This document shows, one piece after another, positions 1 through 6,938 of a stretch of DNA of 64,000 bases. Position 1 is the first letter of the stretch. The number at the start of each line of letters is the position of its first letter. The position numbers and the translations under genes were made by a program. The notes below the pieces were generated by a model that ran no database searches, was not told the origin of the DNA, and was given only the letters and a program-made list of their open reading frames with translations. The DNA is from Corallococcus macrosporus (GTDB lineage Bacteria > Myxococcota > Myxococcia > Myxococcales > Myxococcaceae): contig NZ_JAFIMU010000010.1 in assembly GCF_017302985.1 (NCBI RefSeq), positions 186,001-250,000 of the forward strand, given 5' to 3'.

Positions 1-231
1 CGAGTACGCCACCCCGCCCCGCTCGCGCTGCGGCGTCGACTGGTACAGGCGCAGCAGCTCCTGGGGCTCGGGGTACGGCAGGGGCTTGAGCAGCACCTGG
101 TACACGAGGCTGAAGACCGCGGTGGTGGCGCCGATGGCGAGCGCGAGCGTGGCCACGACCACCCCGGTGAACACGGGCTCGCGGCGCATCCGGCGCAGCG
201 ACAGGCGGACGTCTTGGAGGAGCTGGGACAT
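1..231 (-). CDS. ABC transporter permease, MacB/FtsX-type (N-terminal part, runs off the window)
   Basis: Only the first 77 codons lie in the window. The start is the ATG at 231 (MSQLLQDVRLSLRRMRREP) and the frame stays open to base 1. A short basic cytoplasmic segment is followed by one hydrophobic helix at about residues 21-45 (ending ATTAVFSLVYQVLL) and then by a periplasmic stretch with the PLPYPEPQELLRL motif. That motif is characteristic of the MacB-like core of large permeases that often occur as orphans in myxobacteria and acidobacteria. Such permeases act in the inner membrane in lipoprotein or macrolide-type export. The family call is firm for this fragment. The substrate cannot be inferred. 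Confidence 0.8.
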   Translation of the reverse strand, partial: MSQLLQDVRLSLRRMRREPVFTGVVVATLALAIGATTAVFSLVYQVLLKPLPYPEPQELLRLYQSTPQRERGGVAYS

Positions 232-391
232 GGGGTGGGTCCGGGGCTGCAACTCTAGCGCCACGGGTCTTCGCCGGGCCGGGGTCGGAGGAAGGCGGAG
301 CGGGTGTTCGCTCGTGGCACACGGCGTCCCGCAAGCGGACAGCGGCCGTTTTTCGGAAGGCAGGCGCGGGCCCCGGCGATATGGAGGGCCC

Positions 392-1174
392 ATGCGCAAT
401 GCACTGATGGCGGCTTCGTTCCTTGCCCTCGCGGGCTGTTCCCACTCGACGCCCACGGCTCCGGCGTCCTCCCCCCAGGCCCAGGCGGCGTCCGTGCCGG
501 CGCAGGCGCTGGTGGACGCGCCGGACCGCACGGAGGCGGACCGCAAGCTGGACGCGGGCCGGCACCCCGCGGCCCTGCTCGAGTTCGTGGGCGTGAAGCC
601 CGGCATGCAGGTGGCGGAGCTGATGGCGGGCGGCGGCTACACCACGGAGCTGCTGGCTCGCGCGGTGGGGCCCACGGGCAAGGTGTACGGCGAGAACCCC
701 AAGGTCGTGCTGGAGCGCTTCGCGGAGAAGCCGTGGCAGGAGCGGCTGGCGCGGCCGGTGAACCAGAACGTGGTGCGCCTGGACCGTGAGCTGGACGCGC
801 CCTTCCCGCCCGAGCTCAACGGCACGCTGGACGCGGTGGTGAGCCACATCATCTACCACGACACCGGCTGGCTGGGCGTGGACCGGGCGAAGATGAACGC
901 GGCGGTGTTCCAGGCGCTCAAGCCGGGCGGCGTCTACGTCATCCTCGACTCCAGCGGGAAGCCGGGCACGGGCATCACGGAAGGCCAGACGCTGCACCGC
1001 ATCGACGAGCAGTTGGTGCGCGACGAGGTGCAGGCCGCGGGCTTCAAGTTCCAGGAGGAGGCCAACACCTGGCGCAACCCCGAGGACACGCGCGACTGGA
1101 ACTCCAGCCCGGGAGCCGCGGGCGAGCGCCGGGGCACGAGCGACCGCTTCGCGTTCAAGTTCGTCAAGCCGTAG
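392..1174 (+). CDS. Lipoprotein-anchored SAM-dependent methyltransferase-like protein
   Basis: The 260-residue product starts at the ATG preceded by GGAGG. Residues 1-16 form a lipoprotein signal (FLALAGC, lipidated Cys16). A proline- and alanine-rich linker follows, then a class I Rossmann methyltransferase fold with the SAM-binding motif VAELMAGGGY at about residues 74-83 and an acidic strand-2 end (VYGENP). It resembles the predicted methyltransferase group COG4798. An export signal on an enzyme that needs cytoplasmic SAM is odd. Either the domain has been repurposed or the signal is not used. The next gene starts 14 bp downstream, so the two may be cotranscribed. Confidence 0.75.
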   Translation: MRNALMAASFLALAGCSHSTPTAPASSPQAQAASVPAQALVDAPDRTEADRKLDAGRHPAALLEFVGVKPGMQVAELMAGGGYTTELLARAVGPTGKVYGENPKVVLERFAEKPWQERLARPVNQNVVRLDRELDAPFPPELNGTLDAVVSHIIYHDTGWLGVDRAKMNAAVFQALKPGGVYVILDSSGKPGTGITEGQTLHRIDEQLVRDEVQAAGFKFQEEANTWRNPEDTRDWNSSPGAAGERRGTSDRFAFKFVKP

Positions 1175-1188
1175 AGGCAGACACGCAC

Positions 1189-1647
1189 ATGGCCTCTCAC
1201 AAGTTCAAGGCGAAGCTCGAAGTGGCCAACGACGTGGGAGGCCGGTTCGTGCGCTGTCCGTTCGACAGCCGCGAGGCCTACGGTGAAGCGCGGCCTCCCG
1301 TGGTCGGCACCGTCAACGGGCATCCCTTCCGGAGCCGGTTGATGGTGTACGGCGGCATCACCTACCTGGGCTTCACCCAGAAGGTGCGCGAGGCCGCGGG
1401 CGTCGAGGACGGCGCGCTGCTGAGCATCACGCTGGAGCGCGACACGGCGCCTCGCGAGATTGAAGTGCCGGAGGACCTCCAGCGTGCGCTGGACGCGGAG
1501 CCCGCGCTGCGGGACGTGTTCACGAAGCTCGCGTTCACGCACCGCAAGGAGTTCGTCCAGGCGCTCACCGAGGCGAAGAAGGAGGAGACCCGCGCGCGCC
1601 GCCTCGCGCAGACGCTGGAGAAGCTGCGCGCCAAGGTGGCGAAGTAG
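1189..1647 (+). CDS. DUF1905/YdeI-family (OmpD-associated, bacteriocin-protection-like) protein
   Basis: The 152-residue soluble protein has an N-terminal DUF1905 beta-barrel-like domain at about residues 1-90 (GGRFVRCPFD, VNGHPFRSRLMVYGG, LGFTQKVREAAGV). Its helical C-terminus, at about 95-150, contains LRDVFTKLAFTHRKEFVQAL, which resembles the YdeI tail found in many small stress-associated proteins. The molecular role of the family is not established. The gene follows the methyltransferase by 14 bp on the same strand. The ATG is preceded by GAGGCAG, a weak ribosome site. Confidence 0.75.
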   Translation: MASHKFKAKLEVANDVGGRFVRCPFDSREAYGEARPPVVGTVNGHPFRSRLMVYGGITYLGFTQKVREAAGVEDGALLSITLERDTAPREIEVPEDLQRALDAEPALRDVFTKLAFTHRKEFVQALTEAKKEETRARRLAQTLEKLRAKVAK

Positions 1648-1715
1648 ACCGGGTACGGACAGTGTCTGCTGGAGCCCCAGGCTGCCCGTCCCAGGGGTGG
1701 AGTAGCCTTCAGCCC

Positions 1716-2165
1716 ATGGCCTCTCGCATCCCGGCTCGCCCTGTCCGCAACGTCGACGATTCGAGCGCACGCCTCATCGCCTGTGGCGTGTCCATCGGGC
1801 TGTTCGTGATCGCCTGTTTCATGCCCGCGCTGATCACGCGCACCCCGCACCATGGGGGTGACTCGTCGGTGAATGGAGCGTTCCTGCTGCTCATCGGCCC
1901 CACGGCCGTGGTCTCCGGGAACTTCGGTTGGTTCGCCAATCCCCTGCTGGCCGTGGCGATCGTCATGCTCGCGCTGAGGGCGGACCGGAAGGCGTTCTGG
2001 TGGGGGGCCACGGCCTGCGTCCTCGGGGCGTCTTCGATCATCAGCACGCGCTCCTACAACGCCGACGTGCAGGGGACCGAAATCGGCTTCTATGTCTGGA
2101 TGGCCAGCCTGCTGGTGGTGCCTGTCACGGCCAACCTCCTCTCACTGCGCGACACGCAATCCTGA
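1716..2165 (+). CDS. Small multipass membrane protein of unknown function
   Basis: The predicted product has 149 residues and starts at MASRIPARPVRN. An upstream in-frame ATG at 1662 would add 18 residues that look non-coding, so 1716 is preferred. About four hydrophobic helices can be seen: LIACGVSIGLFVIACFMP, a segment around NGAFLLLIGPTAVV, FANPLLAVAIVMLAL, and YVWMASLLVVPVTANLLS. No catalytic motif is recognised. The gene ends 2 bp before the convergent methyltransferase gene. Confidence 0.55.
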   Translation: MASRIPARPVRNVDDSSARLIACGVSIGLFVIACFMPALITRTPHHGGDSSVNGAFLLLIGPTAVVSGNFGWFANPLLAVAIVMLALRADRKAFWWGATACVLGASSIISTRSYNADVQGTEIGFYVWMASLLVVPVTANLLSLRDTQS

Positions 2166-2166
2166 T

Positions 2167-3105
2167 TCAGGCGTCTTCGTCCGCCGAGCCGAACGCCTGA
2201 CCTCTCACCGCCGTAAGCAGCAGGTCGTACTTGCCGCCCAGGAACGTGCGGAAGCCGTGCTGGTGCAGGTAGCGGCGGTAGAAGGACAGGTCCTTCACCA
2301 GGAGCGACAGGTCCGGCTCACGCAGGTTGCGCACGCGCGCGCCGTACACGACCTCTCCGTCGCGGAAGCGTGAGTTGGGGAAGCCCAGCACCAGCGAGGC
2401 CTTGGGCTCCAGGTGCTCCTGCACCAGCTTGCGCAGGAGCGCGCGGTCATCCACGCCCGGGCTCTGCAACGTGCCCACCGACACCACCACGTCGAAGCGC
2501 CCCAGGTCCGAGGGCAGCGCGTTCAGGTCCGCCTGCACGAAGGCATGGCGCGCGTCCGGGAACGCCGTCCGCGCTTCCGCCAGGGCGCTCGCGCTGTGGT
2601 CCACCCCGACGAAGCGGATGCCCTCCACCTCCGCGAACGCGGCCAGCTCATCGCCCCGGTTCACCCCCAGGTCCAGGAGCCGCGCGCCCGGGGGCAATGA
2701 CAGCCGGCCCACCGCCTCCAGCCAGGGCACGAGGAAGCCCGCGTCCTCGAACTTCCGCACGCGCGCGAAGTCGGATGCGGCGCCATAGCGCTCCTGCGGC
2801 GCCTCCGTGCGCGTCCCTCCGCCCGCATGCCACGACGCCTCCGACCCCAGCGGCTCGAACGTGAGCCGCACGTGCGTTGCGTCCACCGCGCGCGGCGTGC
2901 GCAGCCGGCACGACAGTCCCTCCGCCAGGTCGCACCAGCTCCGCAGCGGCCGGTGCACCAGTCCCCCCTCCACGCGCTCCCCGGGATAGCGGCCGTGGCC
3001 CAGGTCCGGATCCGGCACGTCGATGGACACGGGCCCTGAGGGCAACCGCGCCTCCAGGTGGCGCAGCACGAGGATCAACGGCTCGGCGTGGAAGCGGCGT
3101 GACAT
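2167..3105 (-). CDS. Class I SAM-dependent methyltransferase
   Basis: The 312-residue protein (ATG at 3105; a GTG three codons upstream is an alternative) has an unrecognised N-terminal region of about 110 residues. A Rossmann methyltransferase domain follows, with SAM motif I LLDLGVNRGDELAAF, motif II end VGVDHS, and VQADLNALP and FDVVVSVGTLQS for motifs III and IV. The C-terminus (VYGARVRNLREPDLSLLVKDLSFYRRYLHQHGF) is well conserved in appearance. The substrate is unknown. It is encoded convergently to the small membrane protein, and nothing in the neighbourhood suggests a pathway. Confidence 0.7.
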   Translation of the reverse strand: MSRRFHAEPLILVLRHLEARLPSGPVSIDVPDPDLGHGRYPGERVEGGLVHRPLRSWCDLAEGLSCRLRTPRAVDATHVRLTFEPLGSEASWHAGGGTRTEAPQERYGAASDFARVRKFEDAGFLVPWLEAVGRLSLPPGARLLDLGVNRGDELAAFAEVEGIRFVGVDHSASALAEARTAFPDARHAFVQADLNALPSDLGRFDVVVSVGTLQSPGVDDRALLRKLVQEHLEPKASLVLGFPNSRFRDGEVVYGARVRNLREPDLSLLVKDLSFYRRYLHQHGFRTFLGGKYDLLLTAVRGQAFGSADEDA

Positions 3106-3129
3106 GCGCCGCACCCTACCCCGCGGGCT

Positions 3130-3273
3130 TCAGTGGGACTCCAGCACGATCTTCCCGAACGCGCCCCGGCGCAGGTGTTCCAGGGCGGCAGGCAGCGCCT
3201 CCAGCGGATAGCGCTTGTCGATGCCCGGCTTGAGCCCCGTGGCGTCCACCGCGCGCACCGGTGAGTGACGGAC
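3130..3273 (-). pseudogene. Remnant of the C-terminus of a zinc-type alcohol dehydrogenase/quinone oxidoreductase
   Basis: On the minus strand an open stretch reads ...VRAVDATGLKPGIDKRYPL followed by EALPAALEHLRRGAFGKIVLESH and a TGA at 3132-3130. This is the conserved tail of medium-chain NAD(P)H oxidoreductases, which end in a helix and a GKIVL strand. The frame is closed by a TAG just upstream at about 3274, and nothing resembling the other 290 residues of the family is present. The gene is therefore truncated to about 46 codons, directly behind the sigma factor stop codon. It is probably scar tissue from a rearrangement or deletion. Confidence 0.7.
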
Positions 3274-3281
3274 TGCCTACG

Positions 3282-4160
3282 CTACGAGGCCTCCCCCACC
3301 ACGGCCCGCCGGATGCCCTTCAGCTTGTCGGGGTTGCGCGTGACGTAGAGGGCGACGATGCGGCCGTCCTCGATGGCGAGCGCCGTCGTCTGCAGCGTCC
3401 CATCCGCCTCCAGCGTGACGTACGCGGGCAGGCCGTCGATGGTGCCCTCGTGCACGAGCTGCGCCGACTTCACGGCCGCGTTACGGCTCACCCCCGCGAA
3501 GAAGCGCAACAGCTTCTCCTGGCCATAGATGGGGTTGAGGACCGCCTTCGCCTTGCCGCCGCCGTCTGCATACATGACGACGTCCTGGGCCAGCAGTGCC
3601 TGGAGCGACTGCGTGTCTCCGCTCCGGGATGCGGCGTGGAACGCCGAGGCCAGCTCGTGCCCCTTCGCCTCCGTCACGGGGAAGCGGGGACGCGCCTCCT
3701 GCACGTGGGCCCTCGCCCGGCTGGCCAGCTGCCGGCACGCGGCGGGGTCCCGGTCAATGGCCTTCGCCACCTGCTCGAAGTCCATGCCGAACACGTCGTG
3801 CAGGAGGAACGCGGCCCGCTCCAGCGGGGACAGACGCTCCAGGGCCATCATCAGGGTCAGCGTCAAGTCGTCGCCCTCCACTGTCTCGATGATGGGCTCA
3901 GGAAGCCACGTGCCCACGTACTCCTCGCGCCGGACGCGCGCGGACTTCAGGACGTCCAGGCACAGGCGCGTCACCGTGCGGACGAGCACGGCCTCGGCGT
4001 CGCGCACGGCCGCGCGGTCCGTCTGGTGCCACCGGAGATACGCCTCCTGCACCACGTCCTCCGCCTCCGCGACGATGCCCAGCATCCGGTACGCGATGCG
4101 GAGCAGCCGGGGGCGGAGCGGGTCGAAGACGTCCGCGGGGTTCAGGTCAGGCGGCGTCAC
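3282..4160 (-). CDS. sigJ: ECF41-type RNA polymerase sigma factor (SigJ-like, SnoaL-like C-terminus)
   Basis: The 292-residue protein has sigma region 2 (LLRIAYRMLGIV...EDVVQEAYLRWHQ, residues 19-46) and region 4 (LERLSPLERAAFLLHDVFG, with helix-turn-helix up to about 152). A C-terminal SnoaL/NTF2-like extension of about 130 residues carries DGGGK (199-203) and NPDKL (276-280). Both motifs are hallmarks of the ECF41 group, in which the extension controls activity instead of an anti-sigma factor. ECF41 genes usually sit beside carboxymuconolactone decarboxylase, oxidoreductase or epimerase genes. Here the start codon overlaps the end of such a decarboxylase gene by 14 bp, so the sigma gene is probably read from the promoters it recognises (see 4654 and 5217). 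Confidence 0.9.
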   Translation of the reverse strand: MTPPDLNPADVFDPLRPRLLRIAYRMLGIVAEAEDVVQEAYLRWHQTDRAAVRDAEAVLVRTVTRLCLDVLKSARVRREEYVGTWLPEPIIETVEGDDLTLTLMMALERLSPLERAAFLLHDVFGMDFEQVAKAIDRDPAACRQLASRARAHVQEARPRFPVTEAKGHELASAFHAASRSGDTQSLQALLAQDVVMYADGGGKAKAVLNPIYGQEKLLRFFAGVSRNAAVKSAQLVHEGTIDGLPAYVTLEADGTLQTTALAIEDGRIVALYVTRNPDKLKGIRRAVVGEAS

Positions 4161-4608
4161 TGCGAGCGGTCACCGGGTGGATGGACCGGAAGCCGATGGC
4201 GAACCGGTTCCAGGAGTTGATGACACCAATCATGAGGGTCAGCTTCACGATCTCCTCTTCGGTGAAGTGCGGCTTGAGCGCAGCGTAGTCCTCATCCGGG
4301 GCGTGTGTCTGGGAGATGAGCGTCAGGGCCTCGGTCCAGCCCAGGGCCGCCCGCTCACGCTCGGTGTACAGCGGCGACTCACGCCAGCCGTCCAGCAGGT
4401 AGATGCGCTCCTCCGTCTCCCCATGCGCGCGGGCGTCGCGGGTGTGCATGTGGATGCAGAAGGCGCAGCCGTTGAGCTGGGAGGAGCGGATCTTGACCAG
4501 CTCGCGAAGGCTGGGCTCCAGCCCCAGGGCCTCCACCTTCTTGCTGAAATCCATCATGAGGTTGACGGCGTCCGGCGCGACCGCGAAAGCATTCATGCGG
4601 GTCTTCAT
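4147..4608 (-). CDS. Carboxymuconolactone decarboxylase/AhpD-family protein, copy 1
   Basis: The 153-residue product has the AhpD-like signature NGCAFCIHMHT, with redox Cys48 and Cys51 and the adjacent His pair. It also has the family helix LRELVKIRSSQ and the C-terminal FTEEEIVKLTLMIGVIN. Proteins of this fold act as peroxidases or decarboxylases. The CxxC motif favours a thiol-based antioxidant role. ATG 4608 is preferred because AGAGGA lies just upstream. The longer frame from 4647 would run into the promoter. The gene is nearly identical in layout to copy 2, and its 3' end overlaps the sigma factor start, so the two genes are translationally coupled. Confidence 0.88.
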   Translation of the reverse strand: MKTRMNAFAVAPDAVNLMMDFSKKVEALGLEPSLRELVKIRSSQLNGCAFCIHMHTRDARAHGETEERIYLLDGWRESPLYTERERAALGWTEALTLISQTHAPDEDYAALKPHFTEEEIVKLTLMIGVINSWNRFAIGFRSIHPVTARSDAA

Positions 4609-4653
4609 GTGCGGATCCTCTTTCTGGTGGGCGAAGCGCCCTTCCATCCCCAG

Positions 4654-4681
4654 GACGACGCAGCGGGTGCCGCGTGTGACA
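4654..4681 (-). promoter_or_regulatory. Putative ECF41 promoter P1 (TGTCACA-N17-CGTC) upstream of decarboxylase copy 1
   Basis: Read on the minus strand, TGTCACA (4681-4675) is followed after exactly 17 bp by CGTC (4657-4654), 45 bp before the decarboxylase start. ECF41 sigma factors are reported to recognise a TGTCACA -35 and a CGTC -10 element upstream of their linked oxidoreductase or decarboxylase genes. The same elements with the same spacing occur at P2. Binding by this sigma factor is inferred. Confidence 0.75.
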
Positions 4682-4707
4682 TGGGCATTTAAAAAGCGAT
4701 TCGGGGC

Positions 4708-5169
4708 TCAGGCGGCTTCGCTGCGAGGGGTCACCGGGTGCACGACCCGGAAGCCGAGGATGATCCGGTTCGCGATGTTGATCATGCCAATCAGGAGGGT
4801 CAGCTTCACGATCTCCTCCTCGGTGAAGTGCGGCTTGAGCGCGGCGTAGTCCTCGTCGGGCGCGTGCGTCTCGGAGACGAGCGTCAGGGCCTCGGTCCAG
4901 CCCAGGGCCGCGCGCTCGCGCCCGGTGTAGAGCGGCGACTCACGCCAGCCGTCCAGCAGGTAGATGCGCTCCTCCGTCTCCCCATGCGCGCGGGCGGCGC
5001 GGGTGTGCAGGTGGATGCAGAAGGCGCAGCCGTTCATCTGGGACGAGCGGATCTTGACCAGCTCGCAGAGGCTCGGCTCCAGCCCCAGGGACTCCACCTT
5101 CTTGCTGAAATCCTTCATCAGGCTGAGGGCGTCCGGCGCGACCGCGAAAGGATTCATGCGAGCCTTCAT
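4708..5169 (-). CDS. Carboxymuconolactone decarboxylase/AhpD-family protein, copy 2
   Basis: The 153-residue paralogue aligns without gaps to the gene at 4147 and differs at only a minority of positions. It keeps CxxC at Cys48/Cys51 (NGCAFCIHLHT), and it carries an extra cysteine in LCELVKIRSSQ, where copy 1 has arginine. Its ATG at 5169 follows GAGGAG closely. It is the promoter-proximal gene of the apparent copy 2 - copy 1 - sigma factor operon. P1 lies in the 99-bp gap between the two copies. It is probably a target of the ECF41 sigma factor, with a role in oxidative or detoxification chemistry that remains inferred. Confidence 0.88.
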   Translation of the reverse strand: MKARMNPFAVAPDALSLMKDFSKKVESLGLEPSLCELVKIRSSQMNGCAFCIHLHTRAARAHGETEERIYLLDGWRESPLYTGRERAALGWTEALTLVSETHAPDEDYAALKPHFTEEEIVKLTLLIGMINIANRIILGFRVVHPVTPRSEAA

Positions 5170-5216
5170 TAGAAACTCCTCGTTCTTGGGGGGGCGAAGT
5201 GCCCTTCCATCCCCAG

Positions 5217-5244
5217 GACGAGGCTGCGGGGGCCGCGTGTGACA
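5217..5244 (-). promoter_or_regulatory. Putative ECF41 promoter P2 (TGTCACA-N17-CGTC) upstream of decarboxylase copy 2
   Basis: On the minus strand TGTCACA (5244-5238) is separated by 17 bp from CGTC (5220-5217), and the next 16 bases are the same as at P1. The element lies 48 bp upstream of the copy 2 start and about 45 bp from the divergent flavoprotein gene. An AT-rich block (TTTAAATG) just upstream of the -35 element is also shared with P1. Confidence 0.75.
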
Positions 5245-5288
5245 TGGTCATTTAAAAGGCGAAAATGACCAGCCAGGAGGCATCCCGG

Positions 5289-5900
5289 ATGCAGACCGTG
5301 ACGGATGTGGAGACGCTTGAGCGGCTGTACGGAGTGGTCGGGCAGTCGTCCGTACTCAAGGAGGTGGACCACCTCCACCCTGCGTACCGGCCCTTCATCG
5401 AGCGCTCGCCGTTCATGGTGCTGGCCACCGGGGGCCCTGGAGGGCTGGATGCGTCACCTCGGGGGGACCCCGCCGGCTTCGTGGTCATCGAGGACGCGCA
5501 CACGTTGCTGCTGCCCGACCGCCGGGGGAACAACCGCATCGACTCGCTGCGGAACATCCTGGCGGATCCGCGAGTCGCGCTGCTGTTCTTCGTTCCCGGC
5601 GTCAACGAAACCCTGCGCGTCAACGGCCGGGCGAGCATCGTCATCGAGCCGTCGATGCTGGAGCGCTTCCCCTTCGAGGGGAAACTGCCGCGCTCCGTCC
5701 TGCGCATCACCGTGGAGACGGTCTTCTTCCAGTGCAGCCGCTCGCTGATCCGCGCGGGGCTCTGGGACCCGGCCCGCCACGTCGCGCGAGCGGAGCTGCC
5801 CAGCAACGGCGCCATCCTCGAAGCGCTTAGCCAGGGCTCCATCAACGGCGGTGAGTACGACCGCGACCTGCCGGGCCGGTTGAAGACGTCGCTGTACTGA
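5289..5900 (+). CDS. PPOX-type (pyridoxamine 5'-phosphate oxidase fold) flavoprotein, MSMEG_1061-like
   Basis: The product has 203 residues. The ATG at 5289 is chosen because AGGAGG ends 8 bp before it. The in-frame ATG at 5265 lacks a site. The split-barrel flavin-binding family is shown by FIERSPFMVLATGG, LDASPRGDPAGFV and LLLPDRRGNNRIDSLRNIL, then RVALLFFVPGVNETLRVNG and a long C-terminal region with VETVFFQCSRSLIRAGLW. Related proteins bind FMN or F420 and reduce small molecules. It is divergent from the ECF41-controlled decarboxylases across a 119-bp region, which suggests but does not prove co-regulation. Confidence 0.85.
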   Translation: MQTVTDVETLERLYGVVGQSSVLKEVDHLHPAYRPFIERSPFMVLATGGPGGLDASPRGDPAGFVVIEDAHTLLLPDRRGNNRIDSLRNILADPRVALLFFVPGVNETLRVNGRASIVIEPSMLERFPFEGKLPRSVLRITVETVFFQCSRSLIRAGLWDPARHVARAELPSNGAILEALSQGSINGGEYDRDLPGRLKTSLY

Positions 5901-5903
5901 GCC

Positions 5904-6938
5904 TCAAGCGCCCGCGTCGAACACCGTGGCCTTGCGCACGCGCACGCGGAGGGTCTGACCGGCGCGCACGCCCTCCAGCGCCGGTCCGATGACGCGCAGG
6001 AACGCGTCACCCACCGGGAAGCGGTACTCCGCGGCGTGTCCGAGGAACAGCCGCGCGGAGAGCACCAGCGGCGTGCCGGTGTCCCCCAGCTCCAGATCCT
6101 CCGGACGCACGACGAGGGTTCCCGATCCGCCCTTCGCTTCGAGGGGCAGCTCGAAGGCGAGCTCCGTCCCCGAGCAGTGGAAGGCGCCCGCGCGGACCTC
6201 GCCCGGCAGCACGTTGGCGCCGCCGACGAAGCCCGCGACGAACGGCGTGGCGGGTTGCCGGTACAGCCGCTCCGGCGTGTCCACCTGTTCGATGACGCCC
6301 CGGTTCATCACGGCGATGCGGTCCGACAGGGCCAGCGCCTCGCCCTGGTCGTGCGTGACGAAGACCAGCGTCGTGCCCAGCCGGGCCCGCAGCGCGGCGA
6401 TCTCCGCGCGTAGCTCCTCGCGCAGGGCCGCGTCCAGGTTCGACAGGGGTTCATCCAGCAGCAGCACGCGAGGCCCCGCCACCAGCGCCCGCGCGAGCGC
6501 CACGCGCTGCAACTGTCCGCCGGACAGCTCATGCGGCATCCGCGACGCATAGGCATCCAGGCGCACCCAACGCAGGGCTTCGCGCACGCGCGAGGCGACC
6601 TCGTGACGGGGCACCTTCCGGAGCACGAGGGGATAGGCGACGTTCGCCTCCACGCTGCGGTGCGGCCAGATGGCGTAGCTCTGGAACACCATGCCCAGTC
6701 CGCGCTTCTCGGGTGGAACGCGCACGCCGGGCCCGGCGACGAGGTCGTTCCCCAGCCGGATGGTGCCCGCGTCCGGATGCTCCAGCCCCGCGAGCATCCG
6801 CAGCGTCGTCGTCTTCCCGCAGCCAGAAGGCCCCAGCAGGGACACCAGCTCGCCCTGCCCCACCTCCAGGCTGAGGCCGCGCACGACGGGCGTCCCGCCG
6901 TATGCCTTGACCAGTCCCTCCAGGACGATGGCCGCCAT
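5904..6938 (-). CDS. ABC transporter ATP-binding protein (Fe3+/phosphonate-type importer)
   Basis: The 344-residue ATPase has Walker A GPSGCGKT (36-43), signature LSGGQ (138-142), Walker B LLLDEP (159-164) and the H-loop VFVTHDQGEAL. A C-terminal TOBE-like regulatory domain of about 100 residues follows, as in FbpC, PotA and PhnT proteins. The ATG at 6938 overlaps the TGA of the permease gene by one base. It energises import by the adjacent fused permease and the binding protein at 9219. The ligand is not certain from sequence: iron(III), a polyamine or 2-aminoethylphosphonate are all possible. Confidence 0.88.
   Translation of the reverse strand: MAAIVLEGLVKAYGGTPVVRGLSLEVGQGELVSLLGPSGCGKTTTLRMLAGLEHPDAGTIRLGNDLVAGPGVRVPPEKRGLGMVFQSYAIWPHRSVEANVAYPLVLRKVPRHEVASRVREALRWVRLDAYASRMPHELSGGQLQRVALARALVAGPRVLLLDEPLSNLDAALREELRAEIAALRARLGTTLVFVTHDQGEALALSDRIAVMNRGVIEQVDTPERLYRQPATPFVAGFVGGANVLPGEVRAGAFHCSGTELAFELPLEAKGGSGTLVVRPEDLELGDTGTPLVLSARLFLGHAAEYRFPVGDAFLRVIGPALEGVRAGQTLRVRVRKATVFDAGA

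Larger units (their letters stand above)
4147..5262 (-). repeat. Tandem gene-plus-promoter duplication
   Basis: Two direct units of about 555 bp, 4147 to about 4700 and 4708 to about 5262, each contain an AT-rich upstream block, the ECF41-type promoter, a short leader and a 153-codon decarboxylase gene. The similarity continues from the AT-rich block through the stop codon, so promoter and gene were duplicated together. The leaders differ most just before the start codon. Confidence 0.8.

Noticed and set aside
5265-5288. Upstream ATG for the PPOX flavoprotein gene
   Set aside because: It lacks a ribosome site, whereas the ATG at 5289 is preceded by AGGAGG at ideal distance.
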